A stretch of 8,768 nt of DNA from Thermoplasmata archaeon (GTDB lineage Archaea > Thermoplasmatota > E2 > UBA202 > JdFR-43): assembly GCA_021162305.1 (NCBI GenBank), contig JAGGYX010000150.1, positions 1 through 8,768 of the forward strand, read 5' to 3'. Made by a program: the position numbers and the translations under genes. The notes beneath the pieces were generated by a model. That model saw only the letters and a list, made by a program, of their open reading frames with translations. It ran no database searches and was not told the origin of the DNA. Numbering within the stretch: position 1 is the first letter of the stretch; each line of letters begins with the position of its first letter. This document shows, piece by piece, positions 1 through 5,336 of the stretch.

Positions 1-244
1 CTTTCGGATATAATCCACTATAAATTAAGGAATAAATAAATTGCCATTTATAATATTCTTCTATCTTTTCGCCCTTTTCGTTTCTAATTTTTATATTCTC
101 AACAATCTTACCGTTTACAGGAACTAGACTTCTTTTTAAGAAAGAAATTTTTCCATATTTTTTGTCAAATTCCTCTTTAGCTTTAAGAAATGAATTAGTA
201 AGTTCACTTGAAATCACATTGTCCAATTTAAGTTGTTTAGTCAT
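1..244 (-). CDS. N-terminal part of a probable restriction-modification / N-6 DNA methylase-like protein (partial)
   Basis: Only the first 81 codons are inside the window; the frame is open to base 1, so the C-terminus and any catalytic motifs are missing. It starts MTKQLKLDNVISS and contains the segment EEYYKWQFIYSLIYSGLYPK near residues 62-81. From memory, similar YYKWQF..SGL segments occur near the N-terminus of N-6 methylase and type I-like restriction proteins, but no catalytic motif is visible and this assignment is tentative. The ATG lies 5 nt after an AGGAG Shine-Dalgarno core (bases 254-250 on the minus strand). It overlaps the end of the upstream ribbon-helix-helix gene by 8 nt, so the two are probably translated as a coupled pair. 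Base composition is clearly lower in GC than the rest of the window, which may indicate transfer. It could also be an unrelated large accessory protein. Confidence 0.6.
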   Translation of the reverse strand, partial: MTKQLKLDNVISSELTNSFLKAKEEFDKKYGKISFLKRSLVPVNGKIVENIKIRNEKGEKIEEYYKWQFIYSLIYSGLYPK

Positions 245-389
245 GTTCTCTCCTTTTGAATTTTTTAAGTTCCTTTCTCATAAATAATTCAAATTGTTTT
301 GATAAGATAATGCCTTTTTCTTCACAGTATTTTTTATATTCATCATAAACTTTAGCATCAACCGACAGGGTTACTCTTTTGTTTGTCAT
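237..389 (-). CDS. Ribbon-helix-helix (CopG/Arc-like) small DNA-binding protein
   Basis: A 50-residue protein beginning MTNKRVTLSVDAKVYDEYKK. The pattern is that of a ribbon-helix-helix repressor: a short N-terminal strand with alternating residues (KRVTLSV, 4-10), helix A (DAKVYDEYKKYCEEKG, 11-26), a turn, helix B (SKQFELFMRKEL, 30-41), and a basic tail (KKFKRRE). Such proteins dimerise, place the strand in the DNA major groove, and often autoregulate or act as antitoxins. The ATG has a GAGGT Shine-Dalgarno site 6 nt upstream, and a TATA box at 433-440 implies a leader of roughly 25 nt. The stop codon overlaps the start of the next gene, so the pair forms one operon in which this protein may control the larger product. 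Whether it is an antitoxin or an R-M controller cannot be decided here. Confidence 0.75.
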   Translation of the reverse strand: MTNKRVTLSVDAKVYDEYKKYCEEKGIILSKQFELFMRKELKKFKRREHD

Positions 390-432
390 ATTTTAACCTC
401 TTTATGTATTGTTATTGATATATACATACGAG

Positions 433-440
433 TATTTAAA
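433..440 (-). promoter_or_regulatory. TATA box of the ribbon-helix-helix operon
   Basis: TTTAAATA on the minus strand, about 47 nt before the ATG at 389. With initiation some 22-25 nt downstream it gives a leader long enough to carry the Shine-Dalgarno site, unlike the other promoters here. Confidence 0.45.
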
Positions 441-451
441 AAATTTTCTTT

Positions 452-465
452 ATGCATTTTTGCAT
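452..465. repeat. Perfect inverted repeat ATGCA-tttt-TGCAT upstream of the ribbon-helix-helix operon
   Basis: Two 5-bp arms separated by 4 bp, lying just upstream of the TATA box at 433-440. It could be an operator for the neighbouring ribbon-helix-helix protein, or part of the 3' end of the racemase transcript, which ends at 484 and is followed by a short T-run on the minus strand. In such AT-rich DNA a 5-bp repeat can also arise by chance. Confidence 0.35.
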
Positions 466-483
466 TAAAAATCTTGCGTCATC

Positions 484-1161
484 TCATGATTCCAAAGCAT
501 GCATCAAAGCTTTTTCCGCATGTATGGTAGCGGTGTCAAGCAATTTTTTGCTTACATGCTCCTGTTGCAGAATTAAAGGCAATTCAGTGCATCCAAGTAT
601 TATTCCATCCACTTCGTTATAGCTTTCTACAATTTCAAGCAATCTTTTCCTGCTTTTTTCTTTTACAATTCCTTTTGCAAGCTCATTGAATATTATTTCA
701 TTCACAACTTTTCTTTCCTCCTTGCTCGGCACAACAATTTCTATGCCATTTTTTTCATATTCATTTTTAAAATACTCTGATTCCATAGTAAAGATTGTTC
801 CAAGCAAAAGAAGCTTTCTCAATCCATATTCTTTTGCTTTTTCAATTGTTGCATCAATTATTGAAATCACTGGCAATGGCGATGCATCAGCTATTTCATC
901 AAAAAATATATGGGGTGTGTTGGCAGATATTATTGCAAAATCTGCCCCAGCTTTTTTCAATGCTTCCAATGCCTTTAAAATTTCTTCCGGTGCATTTTTT
1001 CTTTTAACTGCCTCAGAAAATTTTCCAAAAGAAAGACTATAAATTATTATTTCAGGAAAATTGTAATTGCCTTTGATTTCATAATATCTTTTCACAATAT
1101 GGTTATAATAAAGAATGGTTGATTCTGGACTCAATCCTCCGACAACGCCTATTTTCTTCAT
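484..1161 (-). CDS. Aspartate/glutamate racemase-family protein
   Basis: A 225-residue protein of normal family length (about 225-240). The N-terminal MKKIGVVGGLSPEST is the typical start of the Asp/Glu racemase superfamily. The two pseudo-symmetric active-site loops are visible: SANTPH at 79-84 and LGCTELP at 189-195. Known aspartate racemases use a pair of cysteines as two-base catalyst, one in each loop. Here the second is present (Cys191) but the first position is Ala80. Some relatives, such as E. coli YgeA, also lack the first cysteine and have altered specificity, so the substrate here is uncertain and classical aspartate racemisation should not be assumed. The gene starts inside the stop codon of the upstream coiled-coil gene (ATGA overlap), so the two are co-transcribed. 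It is probably cytosolic, as no signal peptide is seen. Confidence 0.85.
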   Translation of the reverse strand: MKKIGVVGGLSPESTILYYNHIVKRYYEIKGNYNFPEIIIYSLSFGKFSEAVKRKNAPEEILKALEALKKAGADFAIISANTPHIFFDEIADASPLPVISIIDATIEKAKEYGLRKLLLLGTIFTMESEYFKNEYEKNGIEIVVPSKEERKVVNEIIFNELAKGIVKEKSRKRLLEIVESYNEVDGIILGCTELPLILQQEHVSKKLLDTATIHAEKALMHALES

Positions 1162-1367
1162 AATTTTTTCAACTCTTCTTCAAGCTTCCTTATTTTTTCC
1201 CTAACTTTCTCAAGCTTCTTTTCATATTTTTGCTTTAATTTCTCATATTTTTCTTTTTTCATTTCATGTTTCTTCTCTTCCAATTCTTTCAAAGATTCTT
1301 TTATAGAAGCTCTTTCCATGTTCAAGTCCTCAATTTTATCCATGATTTTCTCTTTTTTGCTTGCCAT
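1158..1367 (-). CDS. Small coiled-coil protein, function unknown
   Basis: A 69-residue protein consisting almost wholly of Lys, Glu, Leu, Met and Ile in heptad-like spacing (for example EKVREKIRKLEEELKKL at 53-69), so it is predicted to be one long helical coiled coil with no globular domain or membrane segment. Its stop codon overlaps the start of the racemase-family gene by the ATGA arrangement, which supports translation. The start is uncertain: the ATG at 1367 lies only about 17 nt from the TATA-like box at 1381-1388, so a downstream ATG at 1343 (residue 9, MDKIEDLNMERAS) would fit a normal initiation distance better and give 61 residues. No family was recognised. It may be a structural or scaffolding partner of the racemase-like enzyme, but that is a guess from gene order. 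Confidence 0.65.
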   Translation of the reverse strand: MASKKEKIMDKIEDLNMERASIKESLKELEEKKHEMKKEKYEKLKQKYEKKLEKVREKIRKLEEELKKL

Positions 1368-1380
1368 AATGGTAATACAC

Positions 1381-1388
1381 TTTTATAA
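1381..1388 (+). promoter_or_regulatory. TATA box, probably serving two divergent genes
   Basis: TTTTATAA on the plus strand, centred about 20 nt before the GTG at 1405. Read on the minus strand it is TTATAAAA, upstream of the coiled-coil/racemase pair. It therefore lies between two divergent units and may serve both. Confidence 0.45.
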
Positions 1389-1404
1389 GAAAAACTTTAT
1401 TATT

Positions 1405-2031
1405 GTGATTAAAAGGTTGCTTGGCTACGGTTATGAATCGAATGTATATCTTATCCTGGATAAAAAAACGGCTTTAATTGATACAGGCACAGGATGGGAA
1501 ACAGATAATTTAATAAAGGAAATAGAGGAGTATACAAATAAAATCGATTTCATCATACTGACGCACGAACATTTTGACCACTGCGGCGGCGCAGCAAGGC
1601 TGAAGAATTATTTTAATGCCAAAATTGCAATGCATGAAGAGGGTAGCATTTTCCTTGAAAGAGGAATGATGTCAGAATTTTTTAATGCAAGAGTTAGAAA
1701 AGCCAATGTCGATATCAAGTTGCACGGGGAAGAAATTATCGAGCTCGGAGAGCATAAGCTTCATGTTATTTATACGCCAGGTCATTCAATGGGAAGTATA
1801 TGCTTATATGAGCCAAACAAAAAAGTTTTATTTTCTGGAGATACAATTTTTTTATATGGCGGCATAGGAAGAACGGATTTTTATGGAGGAAATGAAATGC
1901 TACTTAAAAAATCCATACAAAAAATTTCGAGATTGAGTGTGAAAGCATTGTACCCCGGACATGGAGAATATGATGAAGAAAACGGAGCATTCCACATAAA
2001 GCTGGCAATGAAGAATTTCAATCTTCTATAA
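1405..2031 (+). CDS. Metallo-beta-lactamase-fold hydrolase (glyoxalase II-like)
   Basis: A 208-residue cytosolic hydrolase of the metallo-beta-lactamase superfamily. All zinc-ligand motifs are visible: HEHFDH at 54-59 (THEHFDHCGG), the His of PGHSMGS at 127, Asp146 in FSGDTIF, and His186 in YPGHG. The size and motif spacing resemble stand-alone glyoxalase II-like thioester hydrolases; the substrate cannot be told from sequence, and no RNase beta-CASP or flavodoxin domain is attached. The frame is open further upstream, with ATGs at 1369 and 1318, but those would add a hydrophobic stretch antisense to the coiled-coil gene and would leave the TATA box at 1381-1388 inside the coding region. GTG at 1405 follows that box at the spacing seen for other genes here and gives the usual family N-terminus (IKRLLGYGYESNVYLI). 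The 3' end overlaps the convergent gene by 14 nt. Confidence 0.88.
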   Translation: MIKRLLGYGYESNVYLILDKKTALIDTGTGWETDNLIKEIEEYTNKIDFIILTHEHFDHCGGAARLKNYFNAKIAMHEEGSIFLERGMMSEFFNARVRKANVDIKLHGEEIIELGEHKLHVIYTPGHSMGSICLYEPNKKVLFSGDTIFLYGGIGRTDFYGGNEMLLKKSIQKISRLSVKALYPGHGEYDEENGAFHIKLAMKNFNLL

Positions 2032-2404
2032 TTGGCTTATATGAGGAAAGTTTATCCAAAGCTTCTTCAATATTTTCTATTTTTGTCACGAGATAATATG
2101 AAATTTTATACTCATTTCCTTCTTTCTTACTCACTTTCATTATGTATCCGTTCTTTCCCTCATATATTATTTCTTTCTTTACTTCTTCTTTTTCTTCTTT
2201 TTTCTCTTCCTTCTTTTCTTCTTCCTTCTTTTTTGTTAAGCCTTCGTCAATCATTCTTTCTATTTCTTTCAAACTTTCTTTTGCTCTCTTCTCCCATCTC
2301 TTCTCCTTTACCTTATCTTCATTTCCGCCAAAATATTCTTCTTCAAGCTTCTTTTTTTCTTCATGTGGAAGAGAAAATTCTGGAACAGCAAATTCCTTAG
2401 CCAT
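2018..2404 (-). CDS. Charged protein of unknown function with Lys/Glu-rich linker
   Basis: A 128-residue protein in three parts. Residues 1-55 are mostly charged helix (MAKEFAVPEFSLPHEEKK to KEIERMIDEGL). Residues about 57-78 are a run of almost only Lys and Glu. Residues 79-128 look like a small alpha/beta domain (IIYEGKNGYIMKV, then a strand ISYYLVTKIEN and a helix IEEALDKLSSY). No signal peptide or membrane span is present and no family was recognised. It lies 39 bp after SRP54 on the same strand but has its own TATA box at 2422-2429, about 21 nt before the ATG, so it can be expressed alone as a leaderless mRNA. It converges on, and overlaps by 14 nt, the hydrolase gene. A link to SRP function is only suggested by position. 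The low-complexity linker makes homology searches unreliable unless masked. Confidence 0.75.
   Translation of the reverse strand: MAKEFAVPEFSLPHEEKKKLEEEYFGGNEDKVKEKRWEKRAKESLKEIERMIDEGLTKKKEEEKKEEKKEEKEEVKKEIIYEGKNGYIMKVSKKEGNEYKISYYLVTKIENIEEALDKLSSYKPIIED
2182..2234 (+). repeat. 53-nt pure pyrimidine tract (purine on the coding strand)
   Basis: Every base from 2182 to 2234 on the plus strand is C or T. It encodes the Lys/Glu linker of the minus-strand gene at 2018-2404, so it is at least partly explained by amino-acid composition (AAR and GAR codons). It is nevertheless an uninterrupted strand-asymmetric tract that may be prone to slippage or unusual structure. Confidence 0.7.
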
Positions 2405-2421
2405 AATTTTTATCCTTGCAT

Positions 2422-2429
2422 TATTTAAA
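2422..2429 (-). promoter_or_regulatory. TATA box of the 128-aa gene
   Basis: TTTAAATA on the minus strand, centred about 21 nt before the ATG at 2404 and just downstream of the SRP54 stop codon. No Shine-Dalgarno is needed if the transcript begins at the start codon, though an AAGGA lies 9 nt before the ATG. Confidence 0.45.
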
Positions 2430-2443
2430 AATTTAACTAACCA

Positions 2444-3763
2444 TTAAATGTTTCCGAGACCAAATTGCTTTAATAACTTGCGTTGCATTTTCTTGCTTGA
2501 AAAGCTTTTCATCATTTTCTTTGACATGTTGTATTGTCTCAACAATTCCTTTACATCTCTTGCCTCCACTCCTGCCCCCCTTGCAATTCTTTTTATACGA
2601 GATGCTTTTATTATACTCGGATTCTCCAATTCTTGCCTTGTCATGGAATCCATTATAACCTTATATTTCTGCAATTTTTTTTGCGTTTCATATATTTGCT
2701 CATCTTTCATTTTCCCTCCAAAAGGAAGCAACTCAGCAATCTTCTGAAATGGACCCATGTTTGATAAAGCCTCCATCTGCTCATACATGTCAACAAGCGT
2801 AAACTTGCCAGAAAGCATTTTCTTCGCTGTCTCTTCCATCTTCTTTTCCTTTCCCTTCATTGCCTCTCTTGCCTTCTCCATCAGGGTTTCAAGGTCACCC
2901 ATTCCGAGAAGGCGAGATAAAAAGCGAGATGCATCAAATTTCTCAATGTCATCAATATGCTCCCCAACTCCAATAAAAACAATTGGAGCGCCAGTGGCGG
3001 CGACAGCTGAGAGGGCGCCGCCGCCCTTCGCCGTGCCATCCATTTTGGTGAGGACAACACCTGTTATTCCTATGGCGTCGTTGAATGCTTTTGCCTGTTT
3101 TCCAGCCTGCTGACCTATGGAAGCATCGATTACAAGTAGTTTTTCTTCTGGTTTAACAATTTTTGCGATTTTTTCCATCTCTTTTATTAAATCTTTTTCC
3201 AAGGAATGTCGACCTGCGGTATCGATTATTATCACATCATATTTTGAGAATTTTTCAAGTCCTTCCTTCACAACTTTTACTGCATCCTTTCCTCCACCAT
3301 AAACAGGAACATCTATATGAGAGGCAATTTGAGAAAGCTGTTCATAGGCGGCTGGACGATGGACATCGGCGGCTATCAAAGCAACCTTCATACCACGCTT
3401 TTGAAAATATCTGGCAATTTTCCCGCATGTTGTTGTTTTTCCCTGTCCATATAATCCAACCATCATTATTTTCTGCTTTTTTAATGGTAGCTCCTTTCCT
3501 TTTCCAAGTATTGAAGAAAGCTCTTCATACAATATCTTCAAAACATGCTCTCTATTGCTCATTCCTGCCAGAGGCTTCTCTTCTAAAGCTCTTTTCTCTA
3601 TTTTTCTCGATACTTCTAAAACAAGCTTTACATTTACATCTCCCATTATCAAGGCACGTTGAATATCTTTTACAACTTCCTTTACAACATCTTTATCAAC
3701 GAATGGTGCATTAACGACACGGCGGAAAGCACTTCTTAAAGATTCGCCAAAGCTCTTTAGCAT
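2444..3763 (-). CDS. srp54: Signal recognition particle GTPase SRP54
   Basis: A 439-residue protein, a normal length for archaeal SRP54. It binds 7S RNA and signal sequences emerging from the ribosome and delivers the complex to FtsY at the membrane. Domains in order: N domain helices (about 1-90), the G domain with P-loop GLYGQGKT at 103-110, DTAGR at 181-185, TKMDG at 239-243 and GGGALSA at 247-253, the GMGD linker at 287-290, then the Met-rich M domain (about 300-439) containing the RNA-binding segment SRIKRIARGAG at 388-398. The P-loop differs from the more usual GLQGSGKT at two positions but keeps the essential Gly, Lys and Thr. FtsY is excluded because the M domain is present and the acidic A domain is absent. 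The ATG at 3763 follows a TATA box by about 26-28 nt, with no clear Shine-Dalgarno. The stop precedes the promoter of the next gene. Confidence 0.97.
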   Translation of the reverse strand: MLKSFGESLRSAFRRVVNAPFVDKDVVKEVVKDIQRALIMGDVNVKLVLEVSRKIEKRALEEKPLAGMSNREHVLKILYEELSSILGKGKELPLKKQKIMMVGLYGQGKTTTCGKIARYFQKRGMKVALIAADVHRPAAYEQLSQIASHIDVPVYGGGKDAVKVVKEGLEKFSKYDVIIIDTAGRHSLEKDLIKEMEKIAKIVKPEEKLLVIDASIGQQAGKQAKAFNDAIGITGVVLTKMDGTAKGGGALSAVAATGAPIVFIGVGEHIDDIEKFDASRFLSRLLGMGDLETLMEKAREAMKGKEKKMEETAKKMLSGKFTLVDMYEQMEALSNMGPFQKIAELLPFGGKMKDEQIYETQKKLQKYKVIMDSMTRQELENPSIIKASRIKRIARGAGVEARDVKELLRQYNMSKKMMKSFSSKKMQRKLLKQFGLGNI

Positions 3764-3785
3764 TGATTGTATATGGCTTCGTGTT

Positions 3786-3795
3786 AATATATTTT
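3786..3795 (-). promoter_or_regulatory. TATA box of srp54
   Basis: AAAATATATT on the minus strand, 23-32 nt before the ATG at 3763, implying a leaderless or near-leaderless mRNA. It begins at the stop codon of the upstream 30-aa gene. Confidence 0.5.
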
Positions 3796-3887
3796 TACCA
3801 TATTGTAAATGCTGCCAGCAAAAGCAAGCCAGCTATATAAAGCAGCAAAGCCTTTTTAAGCTTCTCTGCATCCCATGTCTCCTCCAT
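3795..3887 (-). CDS. 30-aa single-span membrane microprotein
   Basis: A short open frame reading MEETWDAEKLKKALLLYIAG and then continuing with a hydrophobic stretch to Trp30. Residues 1-12 are charged (E2, E3, D6, E8, K9, K11, K12) and residues 13-30 form one hydrophobic helix (LLLYIAGLLLLAAFTIW region), so it is predicted to be a tail-anchored or single-span protein with the charged end in the cytoplasm. Support for a real gene comes from a TATA box at 3906-3913, centred about 22 nt before the ATG, which matches the leaderless pattern of its neighbours, and from its fit between the tRNA-Leu gene and the srp54 promoter. It is too short to assign to a family; it is shorter than archaeal Sec61beta and lacks a recognisable Sec61beta motif. 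The position next to srp54 makes a role at the membrane targeting machinery possible but unproven. Confidence 0.5.
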   Translation of the reverse strand: MEETWDAEKLKKALLLYIAGLLLLAAFTIW

Positions 3888-3905
3888 GATTTTTTAACAT
3901 TCAAT

Positions 3906-3913
3906 TATTTAAA
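3906..3913 (-). promoter_or_regulatory. TATA box of the 30-aa membrane protein gene
   Basis: TTTAAATA on the minus strand, preceded by CCCTT and centred about 22 nt before the ATG at 3887. The spacing predicts a transcript starting at or next to the start codon. Confidence 0.45.
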
Positions 3914-3952
3914 AGGGTGACAGGGGGCAAATCGAGTATAAAAATTTTTGCA

Positions 3953-4037
3953 TGCGAGGGGCCGGATTCGAACCGGCGATGGCCTACGCCAGCAGATCTT
4001 GAGTCTGCCGCCTTGGACCTGGCTTGGCTACCCTCGC
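3953..4037 (-). tRNA. tRNA-Leu (anticodon CAA)
   Basis: The minus strand folds into a complete 85-nt cloverleaf. The 7-bp acceptor pairs GCGAGGG (4037-4031) with CCCTCGC (3960-3954), and the discriminator is A at 3953. The D stem is GCC/GGC. The anticodon stem GCAGA/TCTGC holds the loop CTCAAGA with anticodon CAA at 4001-3999, which reads UUG leucine codons. There is a long 14-nt variable arm (TGGC...GCCA), as expected for a class II tRNA-Leu. The T arm is GCCGG-TTCGAAT-CCGGC. CCA is not encoded, as is common in archaea, and no intron is seen. The stems are GC-rich compared with the genome. Serine is excluded by the anticodon. Confidence 0.97.
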
Positions 4038-4060
4038 TCAATTCAATATGCATGGCTGAT

Positions 4061-4068
4061 TTTTAAAT
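4061..4068 (-). promoter_or_regulatory. TATA box of tRNA-Leu
   Basis: An ATTTAAAA element on the minus strand, centred about 27 nt before the first tRNA base. It overlaps the stop codon of the DUF131-type gene (TAA at 4065-4063), so the tRNA has its own promoter. Confidence 0.5.
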
Positions 4069-4428
4069 TTTTACGAAAAGGAAGGCAAGGAAAAAAGAAA
4101 TGAAAATAATTGAAATGATGATAAGCAGTAAGGCGAGTTTTCTGTCGCCAGTTATTATTATTGGTATTGGTCCTATAAGAATGAGTCCTCCTTTCTTTTC
4201 TTTTATCTCATATTCTCCTTCGTGAATGAATTCAGAAGGAAATGAGAATGCGAAAACAAGCATTGCAATTAAAATCAAAATTATGCCTACAAACATGAAA
4301 ATTCCAGTTCCATAAATGAATGGAAATATTATAAATAAGCCTGCTCTTGCTTCTCCAATTAAAAAAGATGCAAATATGAAAGCAATGCCAGCAATAAATA
4401 TAGCTATCGATGCATTCCTACTTACCAT
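4063..4428 (-). CDS. DUF131/TIGR00304-type archaeal membrane protein
   Basis: A 121-residue integral membrane protein. Hydrophobic segments lie at about 8-25, 32-62 (long enough for one long or two short spans) and 97-119. Between the last two is a soluble loop (PSEFIHEGEYEIKEKK) followed by the conserved-looking GGLILIGPIPIIITG at 80-94. The GG...IGPIPI pattern just before the last span is what I recall as the hallmark of the archaeal DUF131 / TIGR00304 family, whose function is unknown. The start overlaps the end of the uppS gene by 11 nt, so the two are co-transcribed and perhaps translationally coupled. This suggests, without proof, a role near polyprenyl lipid carriers or the cell envelope. 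Its stop codon lies inside the tRNA-Leu promoter. Confidence 0.82.
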   Translation of the reverse strand: MVSRNASIAIFIAGIAFIFASFLIGEARAGLFIIFPFIYGTGIFMFVGIILILIAMLVFAFSFPSEFIHEGEYEIKEKKGGLILIGPIPIIITGDRKLALLLIIISIIFISFFLAFLFVKI

Positions 4429-5284
4429 ATCTCCTCTGCCTCCTCTGATATGATTGTATTGCTCTTAAAAAATCTGTTTTCTTTAGAGCTGGCCAGTAAA
4501 CATCTGTAAAATATAGTTCCGAATAGGCGAGTTGCCAGAGCAGAAAATTTGATATTCTTTCCTCTCCAGATGTTCGTAAAATTAAATCCGGGTCTGGAAA
4601 TGGTAGGGAGGAGGTATAGAGATAAGAAGCAACCCTTCTTTGATTTATTTCATCTACTCCTATTTTTCCATTTTTAACATCCATCGCTATCTTTTTTATT
4701 GCCTCAGTTATTTCCTCTCTTCCTCCATATCCTATTGCAATATTAAAGTAATATCTATCATAATCCTTGGTTTTTTCCATTACCATTTCAGCAGCTTTCC
4801 TGACGTGTTCTGGAAGCAAATCCATTTTCCCTATCACTCTAATTCTAACTTTATTTTGATGTATTCTCTCGTCGTTGGCAAGTTTCTTCAAATCCTTTTC
4901 GAACATATTCATCAAATGCTCCACTTCTTCCTTTGATCTCTTAAAATTGTCTGTTGAAAATGCAAATACAGTTAAAACTTTTACACCAATTTCACGACAC
5001 CATTCAACAACCTCTTCAAGCTTGTCCTTTCCCATCTCATGTCCTTTTGTAGGAGAAAATCCCTCCATCAAAGCATATCTCCTGTTTCCATCCATGATTA
5101 TTGCAATATGATTTGGTATTTTTCCCTTTTTTACTTCCTCCATAATTTTTTTTGCTATGATTTTATCCATTTCTTTTCTTACCAGCCGAAATAGCTTATT
5201 CTGTGTTATCTCCTTTATAGCCCTCCTTGCAAATCTCGTTTTTATCGCTTTCTCACCCAGCTTTTCAAATTTTTTAATTACCAT
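4418..5284 (-). CDS. uppS: cis-prenyltransferase (polyprenyl diphosphate synthase, UppS family)
   Basis: A 288-residue Z-type prenyltransferase that extends an allylic diphosphate with isopentenyl diphosphate to make the long polyprenyl chain of the archaeal glycosyl carrier lipid. From the ATG at 5284, visible family signatures are HIAIIMDGNRRYA (about 59-71, with the catalytic Asp65), the FSTDNFKRSKEEV segment (109-121), GYGGREEI (185-192) and RTSGEERISNFLLWQ (237-251), which binds the diphosphate, followed by YSELYFTD and a C-terminal YQRRQRRYG. About 58 residues precede the first signature, a longer N-terminal extension than in bacterial UppS (about 240-260 aa in total). NRRYA rather than NGRWA is the archaeal/eukaryotic variant. 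A TTG at 5290 would add two residues and sits at a more typical distance (23 nt) from the TATA box, so either start is possible. The DUF131-type gene overlaps the 3' end. Confidence 0.95.
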   Translation of the reverse strand: MVIKKFEKLGEKAIKTRFARRAIKEITQNKLFRLVRKEMDKIIAKKIMEEVKKGKIPNHIAIIMDGNRRYALMEGFSPTKGHEMGKDKLEEVVEWCREIGVKVLTVFAFSTDNFKRSKEEVEHLMNMFEKDLKKLANDERIHQNKVRIRVIGKMDLLPEHVRKAAEMVMEKTKDYDRYYFNIAIGYGGREEITEAIKKIAMDVKNGKIGVDEINQRRVASYLYTSSLPFPDPDLILRTSGEERISNFLLWQLAYSELYFTDVYWPALKKTDFLRAIQSYQRRQRRYGK

Positions 5285-5307
5285 CTTCAATTTTCATAAG
5301 AGCCTTG

Positions 5308-5318
5308 TATATATAATT
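5308..5318 (-). promoter_or_regulatory. TATA box of uppS-DUF131 operon
   Basis: AATTATATATA on the minus strand, centred about 29 nt before ATG 5284 and 23 nt before TTG 5290. It implies either a leaderless TTG start or a leader of only about 6 nt before the ATG. Confidence 0.5.
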
Positions 5319-5327
5319 GATGCAAAC

Positions 5328-5336
5328 TTTTTTATT
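5328..5336 (+). promoter_or_regulatory. TATA-like box of the secreted thioredoxin-fold gene
   Basis: A TTTTTTATT element centred about 24 nt before the ATG at 5356, in the gap between the divergent uppS operon and this gene. It supports the internal ATG at 5356 as the true start. Confidence 0.4.

Noticed and set aside
686..1042. A 118-codon plus-strand open frame opposite the racemase-family gene
   Set aside because: Low-complexity Ser/Phe-rich translation antisense to a well-supported gene.
3163..3714. A 183-codon plus-strand open frame inside srp54
   Set aside because: It is antisense to the strongly conserved SRP54 G domain, is rich in Phe, Leu and His, and has no promoter or homology signal.
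3941..3949. A/T run after tRNA-Leu as a strong terminator
   Set aside because: The minus strand carries a short T-run that may help end the tRNA transcript, but it is too short and the region too AT-rich to call a feature.
3953..4037. tRNA-Leu as an integration site for a mobile element
   Set aside because: No integrase, no repeated 3' tRNA end and no change in base composition was found on either side; the AT-rich module lies more than 3 kb away.
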